Positions 44,116 through 53,899 of a DNA stretch of 64,000 bases are shown in pieces. Every line of letters starts with the position of its first letter. The first letter of the stretch is position 1. This stretch comes from Heliopora coerulea (taxonomy: Eukaryota; Cnidaria; Anthozoa; Scleralcyonacea; Helioporidae): the NCBI GenBank assembly GCA_030142905.1, contig JASJOG010000557.1, positions 50,955 to 114,954 of the forward strand. Reading direction: 5' to 3'. Made by a program: the position numbers and the translations under genes. The notes under the pieces are model-generated. The model saw only the letters and a program-made list of their open reading frames with translations. It made no database searches and was not told where the DNA came from.

Positions 44116-44374
44116 TACATCGGCGTCAGTCCATGACTTCTGCGTGAAATACCACCAGGGTTCCACGTGTTTGTTAATTAGAAAATTCGGACAAACATTG
44201 CAATACAATAGCCTATTCAACAGCCTTGCTAATGATGGTTACTTCTAAAAGTTGTTCGTGGAGAATGTGCAAGGCTCCAGCGTTAGTTGAAGAGAATATA
44301 CATGAATAATTCCAACTTGCATTTTGGACATTTAGTTTAATAAATAGAAACCAGAGCGATGAATACGAGCTTAC

Positions 44375-44434
44375 CACCGCTGCCAAGATCGGTTTGTGTG
44401 TTGCACAGACAGCTGCATATAAGCCACCATTTTA
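44375..44434 (-). CDS. Possible short exon, unrecognised
   Basis: A good donor GTG|GTAAGC at 44375, with two possible acceptors: 'tttttcccag' before 44434, or 'cttatatgcag' before 44412. The latter gives a 38-nt micro-exon encoding VCATHKPILAAV, similar in size to the micro-exons at 19.4, 58.1, 59.8 and 60.0 kb. The sequence is too short to identify and could be chance. Confidence 0.22.
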
Positions 44435-45479
44435 CTGGGAAAAATAGCTTTACCATCACAGAAATTACCGAGATTCTTTCTTCCTTCTAACAAGCACAAA
44501 AAACGTAAATCATATCAAACGTAGTATAACTAAAAACGTCCAGTCATTGAAGACGAAAGTGACGTAAAATAATTTTTTTAAACCTCGATGGATTATTCAC
44601 TTAATTCGAACCTGTTCGTAATCCAACTATCGACCCTTCATACTGGCTAACATGCCTAAAATCAGAAACTTGGACCTGACTATACTTGGACTCGGCCACT
44701 AACCTTAGTTATTATAAGCATCGGACTCAAGCTGCGTGCTTGTCAGCTGGCAAGGTATCATATTTCCCTGAAATGCAGCACAATTTTCATCCAAGTCTTG
44801 TGAATGAGAGATCGAATACGACTTTATTTTTGCATCTTCTTTGGTTTCTTTTGTGATACAACGTAACATCTAACGACATACTCAGATCACGCGCACTTGA
44901 ATAAGACGCGATATGCTAGAGATGTTGCGCATTAACGAGACTTTTGTTTACGCACCGTTTGTCATCCTCACGGAAGCGTTTAGGTACAGAATGTTTGATA
45001 AGACATACATTTTCACCGTTTACCACAGTTGCGAAACAATCTTGGCTCTCTACCATGTTGTAAAACGGTGGCTTCGTTTAAGTGCATATGCGAAAATTCT
45101 GATATTTTTTTTTCTTTCTAAAAATTAGCCAAGTTGCCAGGATTTTAATGATATGTAACTTGCTGTTAACGGATGCATAGTCTTACAGATATTTTACTCC
45201 AAACACAGAGAAAAATAGCATTTTTGTAAATATGGAAGTCGGAATTGAAAATGACATAAATGAAGCGAAAACAGAAGAGCGCATTGTGTCTATTCGACGT
45301 CACTGTCGCAGCCGCGTACCTCGCAAATTTTGAAACTTCACAGGCACTTCTTCGAATTGTTGCATGAAGGTTGGTTTGTGAAAGACGGATGTAAAAAATA
45401 GTACATATAAGTCGCCGGTTCTGGCACATTTTCTATTTCTGCAATTTTTTCTCTATTTTAGAGAAAAAATTTCAACACC
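44435..45479. other. No gene seen
   Basis: Non-coding DNA between the MITE and the virus-like element; 71- and 87-codon ORFs here show no domain. Confidence 0.35.
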
Positions 45480-45483
45480 ACCA

Positions 45484-45575
45484 TTTTGTTAAAGATTTTG
45501 TTAAAGATTTTGTTAAAGATTCTTATCACGTAACAACCACGCAACAACCACTCAACAACCACGTGACCAGTTCAC
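45484..45575 (+). repeat. Short tandem repeats at left flank of the virus-like element
   Basis: Three copies of ATTTTGTTAAAG (45484-45519) are followed by a CAACAACCAC-type array with three units (45534-45572). They lie about 80 bp before the first ORF of the element and may mark its left edge, but no matching inverted copy was found at the right edge. Confidence 0.6.
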
Positions 45576-45649
45576 ACCAGTTCTAACCGGTTCCATTCAA
45601 AAATAATTTCATATGGAAAAAACCTTAAGAAATTTTTAATAATAAAGAT

Positions 45650-46620
45650 ATGAGTCTATTTTATGGTTATCATGATGACAACAACAACAATGAAGAGTAT
45701 CTAACTAAAAAAGGAGGAGAAATCACTGGAAAGCTCATTTTGAAAGAAGTAATTATAAAAAATAATGCAGTCAACAAATATGATATCACAAATGTGAATT
45801 ACATAAACAGTTTATTTTTGCAAACAATAGTTTCAAACCAGCTCAAAGAATCATTAGGATTTTACAAGATAGATAGAGCAAACAACAACGAACTTTCTTT
45901 TAGTAAATCCACCAGAAAAATCTTTATGATCAGTCACTATCTTAAAATGATGCTACTCAATGTAATAACAACATGAAACCAAAAATTTGTACAAAAACAG
46001 AGTGAATAACAGATATTTCATAGAATTCAATGGAAGTGAAGTTTCTAATTCAGACATAGATTTGAGTCCATCATCTGGTACACCAAAAATAACATTTTTT
46101 CGTGGTTTACAGATTGAGAGGTTATGATGGAAGCATAAATTGGTTAAGGAATTGTTTTATTAGGCAAGGCAATTATTTTGTAGGGTTCTCAACACTTAGA
46201 GATCTTATTTCATATGTGGCAGGTAGATTTATTAGAATAGGTGCTGCTAATGATGCTGTTGCACCATACAAAAACAAAGCCGACGCAGGTTTAGAAAACA
46301 AATGGTGTAGTTTATCCGTACATTGGTGTGATAGTTCACCACGAACTAATAAAAGTTCTGTTTACTGTAATGGTGTGAAATTAACAAATTTTACTTCACT
46401 AGGTTTACAAATAAATAATAAAATGGAAATTGGAGCTTTTAATTCTAATAATAAAAGATTTTCTGATTTAGATAGGAATTTAGCTGGAACTGGAATGTTT
46501 AAAGGAGATATTGCATTGATTGTGTTTCGAAAAGGAATTATGGAGGAAAAAAACGTTTTGATGTATCATAAACTTTTTTGTGAAAAATGGTATAACATTG
46601 ATCACAATCCTATTGAGTAA
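45650..46620 (+). pseudogene. LamG/concanavalin-like protein of the virus-like element
   Basis: First part 45650-45976 (MSLFYGYHDDNNNNEEYLTK with a short helical region), second part 46102-46620, in different frames, with homologous-looking text between them in a third frame (ending SPSSGTPKITFF). The second part has RGYDGSINWLRNCF, NKWCSLSVHWCDSS, SSVYCNGVKL, FKGDIALIVF and ends in KLFCEKWYNIDH, the beta-strand pattern of a LamG/concanavalin A-like jelly roll. I recall similar proteins in cnidarian Polinton-like elements. It may be a particle surface or adhesin protein; that role is inference. At least two frameshifts. A leader TTTTTAATAATAAAGAT precedes the ATG. Confidence 0.6.
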
Positions 46621-46728
46621 TAAATTTTTCATATTCTTTTTTCAGATTATGAAAATTTACAACGCTTTCGCGGTGCTCACTTCAGCGTTCACCATTATTA
46701 TCATTATTATCAAAACTTTTGTGTTTGA

Positions 46729-47181
46729 TCACATGTTTACCAACTGTTCACCAATTATGATTCCTTGGAATGGTAGGAATGGTGTGAATTTTTCAACGAT
46801 AGATTTTACGTCTCTTCTTAAGAGTTTGTCAGCCCTGAGTTCCTTCCCCAATTCCTCACTGCTTTCGATGGCATTTAATCCTCCCAAGAGATCAGAGAAT
46901 CTACTGATTAGCATGTCTGTTAGGAAAGAGTTTGCTTTGTCAGCTTGTTTTGCTTCGTACTCTGCATAGATTTTGTTGATTGTTTTTTCCGAAGATTTTC
47001 TGATGACTTTTACAGATTGTTCTATTTCTCCATCTTCAGATAGTTTGATCAGTTCTGCTCTTTTTCTTTCACTGTCTTCTTTGCGTTCACTTCGTTCACT
47101 GTCTCCGCTGGCTTCTCTGTGTTCTCTGCATTCGTTGTCATTAGGTGTACTAGTGGAATGAACTTTAGGTTCGTGGTCCAT
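46729..47181 (-). CDS. Charged hypothetical protein of the virus-like element
   Basis: 150 intact codons. The N-terminal third is extremely charged (REHREASGDSERSERKEDSE) and overlaps a copy of the palindromic repeat. The middle is helical (KVIRKSSEKTINKIYAEYEA) and the C-terminus contains FTPFLPFQGIIIGEQLVNM. No family recognised. It lies between the LamG-like gene (convergent) and the ATPase (same strand, about 80 bp away), so it was probably expressed with the minus-strand morphogenesis genes. It is one of the few unbroken frames in the element. Confidence 0.5.
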   Translation of the reverse strand: MDHEPKVHSTSTPNDNECREHREASGDSERSERKEDSERKRAELIKLSEDGEIEQSVKVIRKSSEKTINKIYAEYEAKQADKANSFLTDMLISRFSDLLGGLNAIESSEELGKELRADKLLRRDVKSIVEKFTPFLPFQGIIIGEQLVNM

Positions 47182-47258
47182 TACTATTTTATACTATGAA
47201 GAAAAAAGCGAACGCAGCGTTCACAGCGCGTTCGCGATGGCTCACTTCGTCCACTCCT

Positions 47259-47869
47259 TCAAATTATGTATTCGTAAGGATATCTTAGATTAATTTCCAA
47301 TCTGGAATATTTTTTGGTTTTTAGAATATTTTTTATTTCATCAATCTCTTTTTTATTCGAGACATCTAAATATTCTTCTATTATTTCATACACGTCTTTT
47401 TTGTTTGGATTGTAAAAAGTCACTAGTTTTGAAATATTTTCCCTGTAAGATTTTGTGATAGATTTAGCTATTGGGTGATGACTATAGTCCTCAGATTGAA
47501 GTATCGTGCTGAGAATGCGAGTTTTACAAGTTCGCTAGTTCTGTTCTTCACGCACTTTCCACTAGCACAATCATCGAGAATGATTAAACTATTTGTTCCA
47601 GAAGCGTAATCAACCACAAATTTTAGATAGAACTCGACATCGTCTAGATCACAAGGTATTGCAATGTAGTCTTCGTCTTTATCATACTTCCACTTCTCAT
47701 AGGTTTTATTCCACTCAAAGGTTGGACAGATTAGGAATATATAGTCAAAGTGTCCATTATATTCTTTTCCTAGCATTTCTAAAAGATAATTAGTTTTACC
47801 ACACGCTGTCATTCCAAAAATGATCGTATTGAACGGAGCGCTCGCGACGGTCACTTCGTTAGCTGTCAT
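47259..47869 (-). pseudogene. A32/FtsK-like genome-packaging ATPase
   Basis: ATG at 47869. Walker A is IIFGMTACGKTNYLL (G-x4-GKT), Walker B TNSLIILDDCAS, followed by SELVKLAFSARYFNLRTIVI and TQ, where the motif III Gln of HerA/FtsK-type viral packaging ATPases is expected. After TQ (47468) this frame stops; the C-terminal continuation (…SKLVTFYNPNKKDVYEII) runs in another frame to a stop at 47259, so there is one small indel. About 200 residues is normal for Polinton/PLV ATPases. It would pump DNA into the capsid. The N-terminal codons (MTANEVTVASAPFN) overlap a palindromic repeat copy. Confidence 0.85.
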
Positions 47870-47882
47870 TTTTTAATTTTAT

Positions 47883-49068
47883 CTAATATTGTATAGACGA
47901 CAGATCTTTGTTCACAATGTTTACTAGCCCATCCGACAAAACATATATTTTACACATGACGTTTGCAGTCGTTGCTTTTTTCTTAATCTCCAGTAAAAGC
48001 CCAGATTGGGTGTTGACTAGTTTTTTACCATTTCCAGATGCGAAGCTGTCGTTCACTGTTCTAAGATCTATAACCAGAGCAAATTTATCTTTGACGAAAT
48101 TTCTCATTGTCATGAATTGTTCTTTATCATTGAGTTTAAACGCTCGCATAGCTTCCTCAAAGAATCTTGACTTAGGGATTCCCTGACTATAAACAGAATT
48201 TGGGATTCCCTCTGGTTACTTTTACACTCTCGATATTAGGGTATACGTACTCCTCGCTGTCTGTGATTGTTTTATTTCTGAACAGAAGAACCACAGCTTT
48301 CATATTTTTTCTTGGAAGATTTATTGTTTCGTTCATGGTTGTGCTGTCTTTGCTCCACTCCACCGTTTTCATCAAAGTTGCATGCTCATAAGATAGTGAT
48401 CTTCCAGTTTCATATCCACTCATCATATCGCTAGCGAGGTCTTGCTTTTCCACGGTTTCGTATTCAAGTTCAAGGTTTTCAAGAGTATATCCCCCAATGC
48501 TTTCACCAGACTGTGCAACCATAATGTCTGATGCTTTAGGAAGAGTCATTATGTACTGGCGATTGTAAATCATGTTGTGAGGTGCATAAAAACCATGATC
48601 TTCAAGGATTTTCCATAGTTTAATTCTTTGTTTTGTTCCATGTACATTAAACATTAGTTTGTCGGACAATATGGATGCGTTACCAGAATTTACGCCACTG
48701 TCATCTTTGGATATTAGTTTTCAAAGATTTTCACCTGCGACTCCAAATTCTATCATATCATCTCGTTCATTGCTTGTTTTCCAGAAGTCTCTGTAAACAC
48801 CAAGAATGCTCTCACCCGTGTTATCATAAACAACTTCTCCCGCAAATTTCACCACAAATCTTTCACAAAGGAGTTTGCTGAGATTATTGAGGAACCATGA
48901 TTTTGCATTTGCATTTTTGAAATCAAACTGAAGAAAAAGTGAATCTGGGACCAAACAAGCGTCTGATTTAAGTTTTGGTATGTCGATATAAATTTCTTCA
49001 CCAGGACTTGCTTTGTTTGGATTAAAAGTCATAACATGTCGTGTTCTTGTTCCCCTAATTTCAGACAT
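47883..49068 (-). pseudogene. Major capsid protein, double-jelly-roll type
   Basis: Three pieces in different frames: 49068-48721 (MSEIRGTRTRHVMTFNPNKA, SDACLVPDSLFLQFDFKN, LLCERFVVKFAGEVVYDNTG), 48669-48187 (KLMFNVHGTKQRIKLWKILE, YNRQYIMTLPKASDIM, MKAVVLLFRNKT) and 48149-47883 (RAFKLNDKEQFMTMRNFV, KIYVLSDGLVNI). The order and style match the DJR capsid protein of Polinton/adintovirus-like elements; the combined length is about 390 codons. It lies directly upstream of the ATPase on the same strand, a common capsid-ATPase pairing. An AT-rich TATATAAAGTA lies about 65 bp before the ATG and may be a promoter. At least two frameshifts. Confidence 0.75.
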
Positions 49069-49171
49069 TTTTGATCGTCTAAAACCAGATTCGAGTTCTT
49101 TTGATCTTGTAGTAATTATTTACTTTATATAGTAAAAAAAAGATGTTTATAACACGTTCACAGCGTGCTCA

Positions 49172-50400
49172 CTAAGTTCGCTTTTTTTTTTCCTTGTATT
49201 GATCGTATACGAAATAAGCTAGTGCGATAGCTAGTGACCATAGATTTTTAGCAAGGAATTGAATACCTTTTGCTCCCCACGTTAACATTTGTGCGATTAG
49301 ATTTAGTATAGGCGCTATCAGTGGTCCTAGTTTCTTTGCAACGTTTGCAATAGCTTTCGCAAGACTACTCATTGCCTTTTCTCCTTGCTTTACTACTTTT
49401 CTTGCTCTGACAACTATTGTTGTGATAATACCAGCGATAGGAATAGCAACTGCTGATATACCCACGAGATTTTCTTTTTCCCATTTCTTAACTCTTTCGA
49501 GTCTTCCAACGTCACTTTCTTTGACTTCTTCATCAGTGATAGATTTTGTTTCAACATGGATAGGTCTTTCATTATTTTCTAGTCTTATATTATCTGCTTT
49601 TAGTTTTGCAACTCTCTCTAATGATTTGTACAATTGTTCCTTGTTAACTTCCGTTTCTCTAAGAGCTTCTAGTCTCCAGTGATCTGCTTGTATTTCGAGA
49701 GACTCTATCTTTTCTTGTGGTGTTTTTCCCTTTGGATCTAAAACTCCTGTGAATTCTCTTAGATCTTGTTTTTTAATTGTTACAATGTTGTCTTCGATGT
49801 TGTCTACGGTGTCTGCTACTTTTTCAATAGAGTTTTTAATATCGCTCACGACATCTGGTTCATAGGATTCACCGAGTTGTTCAACTAGAGCAGCAGGAGT
49901 TTTTTCATATTCTTTGATTGCTTTTTTTCATATTATCATTAAACTCATCAACGTATTTCTTATTTTTTCTGCTGAATAATTCGGGTTCTGAGTCCTTGTT
50001 GACATTACCAATCTTTTTACTTTTGAACACGATGGAAATATTTTCTGACGGGTCTCTAACAAATACAGTGTTGTCTAACAATATGCTACTATTTGGACCG
50101 TTTTTCTTTTCAAGGTTAATGTGGAATATTTTTTTGAAAGATTTTTTTTCCATCATTAGTTAATGATTTCCTTATCAATCCAACGTCTTTATTTACATCA
50201 GGTATGCACTCTCTGTAGTCAACCCTACTATATTTACTTTTTAGATTAGACGTGTTGATCATGTTAAAGCTTTTGTTATGATAGTTGTAGTCGTTGCCGT
50301 TGAAACTGGTTTCTTCGTTCCTTCTTTCGTCTTCTTCTTCAGTCCTCCGGTCTTCATTTATGTTTTTCATTTCGAAGTCATCAAATCCACCTTCAGCCAT
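49172..50400 (-). pseudogene. Coiled-coil protein with C-terminal membrane segments
   Basis: One gene in three frames: 50400-50116 (MAEGGFDDFEMKNINEDRRT, acidic), 50156-49905 (NGPNSSILLDNTVFVRDPSE) and then 49920-49172. The last part has a long coiled coil (NSIEKVADTVDNIEDNIVTI; KIESLEIQADHWRLEALRET; LYKSLERVAKLKADNIRLEN). Two hydrophobic stretches follow (NLVGISAVAIPIAGIITTIV and the region from LGPLIAPILNLIAQM to LWSLAIALAYFVYDQY) before a basic tail. The total is about 405 codons. Function unknown; a membrane-active minor virion protein is a possibility. Breaks lie near 50130 and 49915. Confidence 0.55.
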
Positions 50401-50515
50401 TTATTTTATGTCCTGAATATTTTCTTCTGGTATCCAAGAATTGTGTTTACTAACCACTTTACTAATACATATTTTTATCTTTCACCTTTTTCTTTTTTAA
50501 TAGTTTTTCCACTTT

Positions 50516-51488
50516 TTACATGTCATCCTTTTTATTCACAGCAGATAGTTCCTCTTCGTAGAACTTTTCAATGATTGGCTCACTTTCCAAGTCGTCTATC
50601 TCATACATGTTTGGATCACCTCTGAATACTTTCATAACTTTGAAAATCTCCTCTGTAAAATTTGCCTCATAACCTTTCGTAAAGATATTCTTGTATTTAG
50701 ATATCCTCACCGTATCACCGATTCTGAATTTAGGCAGAGAAAACTCTCCTAATCCATAACCATATAGTGTAAGCCACACTTGGTCTTTGTTAGATTTGTT
50801 CACATCAGGAGGTTTCATTAATATGCTGCTGTGTTTAGTTATATTATAGTTATTTGTAAGTTCATCTAAGATATCAACCCACTTGTAAGTTCCCTTGCGG
50901 TAGAAATACTTCCACATGGCTGTTATTAGAGGTCTGTTGAATCTTTCGACTATAGCTGCTTTCCTGTCTGAGTTAGTAGAGAAGTATTCAATGCTGTGTT
51001 CTTTCAAAAGTTCTTTGACACCTACGTTGTAAAACTCTTTTCCTTCATTAAACTGAGTGACTTTTGGGTATTTCCGAACCTTTCTTTGAATTGTTTTAAT
51101 AACTCACCCACAGCCTTTGTCATGTTTTTAGTATCCTTCCTGTATACAGGAATGGTGAATGCATAGCGACTTAGAATTTCTACAGCTGTCAGTATCCAGT
51201 AATATCCTTTGTTCTGGTTTTTATATTTTCTCGTATCAACCAAGTCCATTTGTATTTGATCACCTAAATCCTTGACGAATGTTCTTTGGAATTTATGCCT
51301 CCTGACGATTAGTTTGTATCTTGTAAAAGTATCTTGTCTTTTTAACCAATCTTTTACTATTTTTCTACTAACGTTTATCCCTTTTCTTTTGCTTTTTGAT
51401 AAAGTCTCTCTACAGATTGGTAACCTGTATCTCGGTTGTAGTAAATGTCTCTTAACTCTTGTTCAATAACAAATTCTTCGTCTTTCAT
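50516..51488 (-). pseudogene. Retrovirus-type (Polinton) integrase
   Basis: ATG at 51488. An N-terminal helical, HTH-like region (QSVERLYQKAKEKG, KIVKDWLKRQDTFTRYKL) precedes the rve catalytic core: first Asp in QIQMDLVDTRKYKNQNKG, second in the broken segment near 51050, and Glu in RKAAIVERFNRPL. A C-terminal region (FRIGDTVRISKYKNIFTKGY, EEIFKVMKVFRGDPNMYEID) resembles the chromo-like end of Polinton integrases. Frame breaks near 51385 and 51020. The enzyme would insert the element's DNA ends into host DNA. The start overlaps the end of the upstream gene by 26 nt, as in compact viral genomes. Confidence 0.87.
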
Positions 51489-52173
51489 TTATATTTTGTG
51501 TAATATATAATTCTAGGAGTATGCTTCCTATTTGCTCAACGTTGTTATTAACATGAACATTGAATTCAAGAGCATTATATTGTCCTTTATTAATACTGAC
51601 TCTGCTATCTATACTCTTGAAATGTGTTACTGATCCTTTCACAGTTTGATTCGTGGCTATTGGAAGCGAAGTAATCATACAACTCCTTTTTCCTTCATTA
51701 TCAAAATTCTTCATTCTGTCTACAGCATCACAGCATATTGATATATAATATAATCCACGGTTGATGTCAACCATGGAATCACTCTTAGCACTTGTATTTT
51801 TTCGTATAACTTTATTTTTTGTGAATCCCAGCAAAAGACCTAGATTTTTCAGATTCATGTCTTTATCAGATTCAATAACACATTTTCCATTTTCTGGAGT
51901 CATTGTCAAAGTTACTTCTCCAATAGTTTTAAACTTCTTTGCTAGCATATTGAATGTCCAATATCCAGGATTGATTGAAATATTTCTTTCGCCATATGTG
52001 AACGCGGCGTTCGCTTTGCTCGCTTCATTTTGTGAACTGAAAACATCATTGTAATTCCAATACACTGTTGCTGACTTTAGAAGTATCTCAGGATTATCTT
52101 TGTCGATGGTGAGAGTTTAATCCAAGTCCAGCCTTTTCTCTTTTCCTTCAATGAATACAGTTATTCTTTTCAT
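51463..52173 (-). pseudogene. Probable minor (penton-like) capsid protein
   Basis: ATG at 52173 (MKRITVFIEGKEKRLDLD) followed by an in-frame TAA at 52119-52117, after which the same frame is open for about 215 codons. Features: SATVYWNYNDVFS, NISINPGYWTFNMLAKKFK, GKCVIESDKDMNLKNLGLLL, GLYYISICCDAVDR, and a C-terminal VGS/IGSILLELYI-type end. Beta-rich with alternating hydrophobics, consistent with a jelly-roll penton-like protein of adintovirus-type elements (inference). It contains a palindromic repeat copy at 51999-52027, encoding SKANAAFTYGE in frame. It is divergent from the plus-strand gene starting about 20 bp away. Confidence 0.55.
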
Positions 52174-52193
52174 GATTTATTAATAAAAAATAA

Positions 52194-53816
52194 AAGAGTG
52201 TTGAAGATTTTGAGAAAGCTTATTATGGAAAAAACTATGACAAGGTTATAAACGAGACTAAGAAAAATCGTGAAAAGCTCAAAGCTGATTTTCTGAAAAA
52301 ATATCCTCACGCTGATACTTCAAAGTTTGAATTCAACGTGTATTACAATCAGGATGGTACACTTGAGTCAACTGATATATACTTCAAGAATTCAGATGTT
52401 ATAAGCACAGATATAAAAAGCAATACATTCCTTAATGATAGATCAATGACTAAATACCTTTATTCTAACAAAGGTCATAATTTTCCACTTAAACACTCTG
52501 ATTCTAAAGTCAAACATAGTGCTTTCCCAAAAATATGGAAACCAGATGGAACAGTTCAGGTATTACCAAAAGGCAGAAGACATGAGGGTTTTTATGGAAA
52601 AGAGTATTATTGGGTAATTTCCCTGTTGAATACGTGTTACCTTACCCAATAAACCAGTTCAGAGTATATGTAAATAACACAGACTATTTTATAAGTAATC
52701 TTCCTCCACTAAATATAACAACTAAAAACAATGCCAAGTAAAATCTCAAAGAGTCTTATTTTCAATCTTTAGTAGGAATATGGATAGCAACTTATGCTTC
52801 AGGTGTATCTATAGAACACTTAACTTTCAAACCAGATGTTCCTAAACAAATTACATCATTCATGAGATTTCATTTATACTTTACAGTCAGAAGAATAATG
52901 CAAGAATTTGAAACAATGTCAGAAAATGGAATTCAGTACATAATGAATAAATATAAGGCTAATTTTCTAAAAGATCACACACCTAAGTGGACATGGCAAG
53001 AAGTTTCAGGATATAAGAATGAACATTTAGGACAGGATGTTGTGAATACGAGTAAATTTACAAATCTTCATGGACCTGGTGTTGGCTTCATCCGTGATTT
53101 GAAAAATGACTACAAGAAATTCATTCCAAAGAAATCAGATGGGTTGACAATTCAAGGAACCGAACTACTTAATCAATCAATCGAGTCATACATTTATAGT
53201 GTACTTGGTGCTCAAGCCAGAACAAAACAGAGTATTTACGGATCTAGAACATCTGCTTTAGAGACACAAAACGTTTTTAGACAGATTGCAGAATATTCTA
53301 TTATAAACTATGATACATCAACATGGATAAGCAATATGAATCAGGCGGTTACATCAACCAATGTGATTCTTAATATAGCTATTAGTCCGACTCTATGGTT
53401 GATACCTAGAAGTCTAATTATATTAGGAAAAACCAATAGTAGGATATAACAACAAGCTAAAAGTATCAGGTGAAACCATGAAATTTGGAATAAATAAGAA
53501 TGTAAATTATTATGGTAGCAGTGAGCGCAGCGAGCGCCGTGTTAACGGTGTTCCACCAAAAAAGATGCATCAGGATTCAGCAATAACATCTCATTTAGAT
53601 AGTTTGGACAGCAAGCGCAGCGAGCGCCGTGAACGAACCGAAGGAACCGAACGTCGTGAACAAAGTGAACACACAGAGTCACAAAGCAGTCCAGTTACAC
53701 CTAGTCCAGCTCAACCGTCTTCGGACAAAGTGGTTCCAGATCTACAGGGCGTTCCTTTGGGTGTTTTGGTTGGATCACTGATTGGTGGAATTTTGTTATC
53801 AAAGTATTTGTTGTAA
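52194..53816 (+). pseudogene. Large unrecognised protein of the virus-like element, C-terminal TM
   Basis: The coding signal begins at 52194 (VEDFEKAYYGKNYDKVINET) with no ATG in frame, continues to 52620, changes frame (PVEYVLPYPINQFRVYVNNT), has a stop near 52740, resumes through 53449 (QEVSGYKNEHLGQDVVNTSK; LGAQARTKQSIYGSRTSALE), then shifts near 53430 into the frame ending at 53816. The C-terminal part holds two palindrome-coded linkers (GSSERSERRVNG and DSKRSERRERTEG) and a final hydrophobic segment GVLVGSLIGGILLSKYLL. About 540 codons if one gene. No family recognised; possibly a virion protein. The last part could instead be its own 112-codon gene starting at ATG 53478. Confidence 0.5.
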
Positions 53817-53899
53817 CGCTGAGCACCGCGAGCGCAGCGAGAGCTGTACGCCGCTAAATTTAAAGAATTTTTTATTATTAAAATATTAATAATAAAAAA

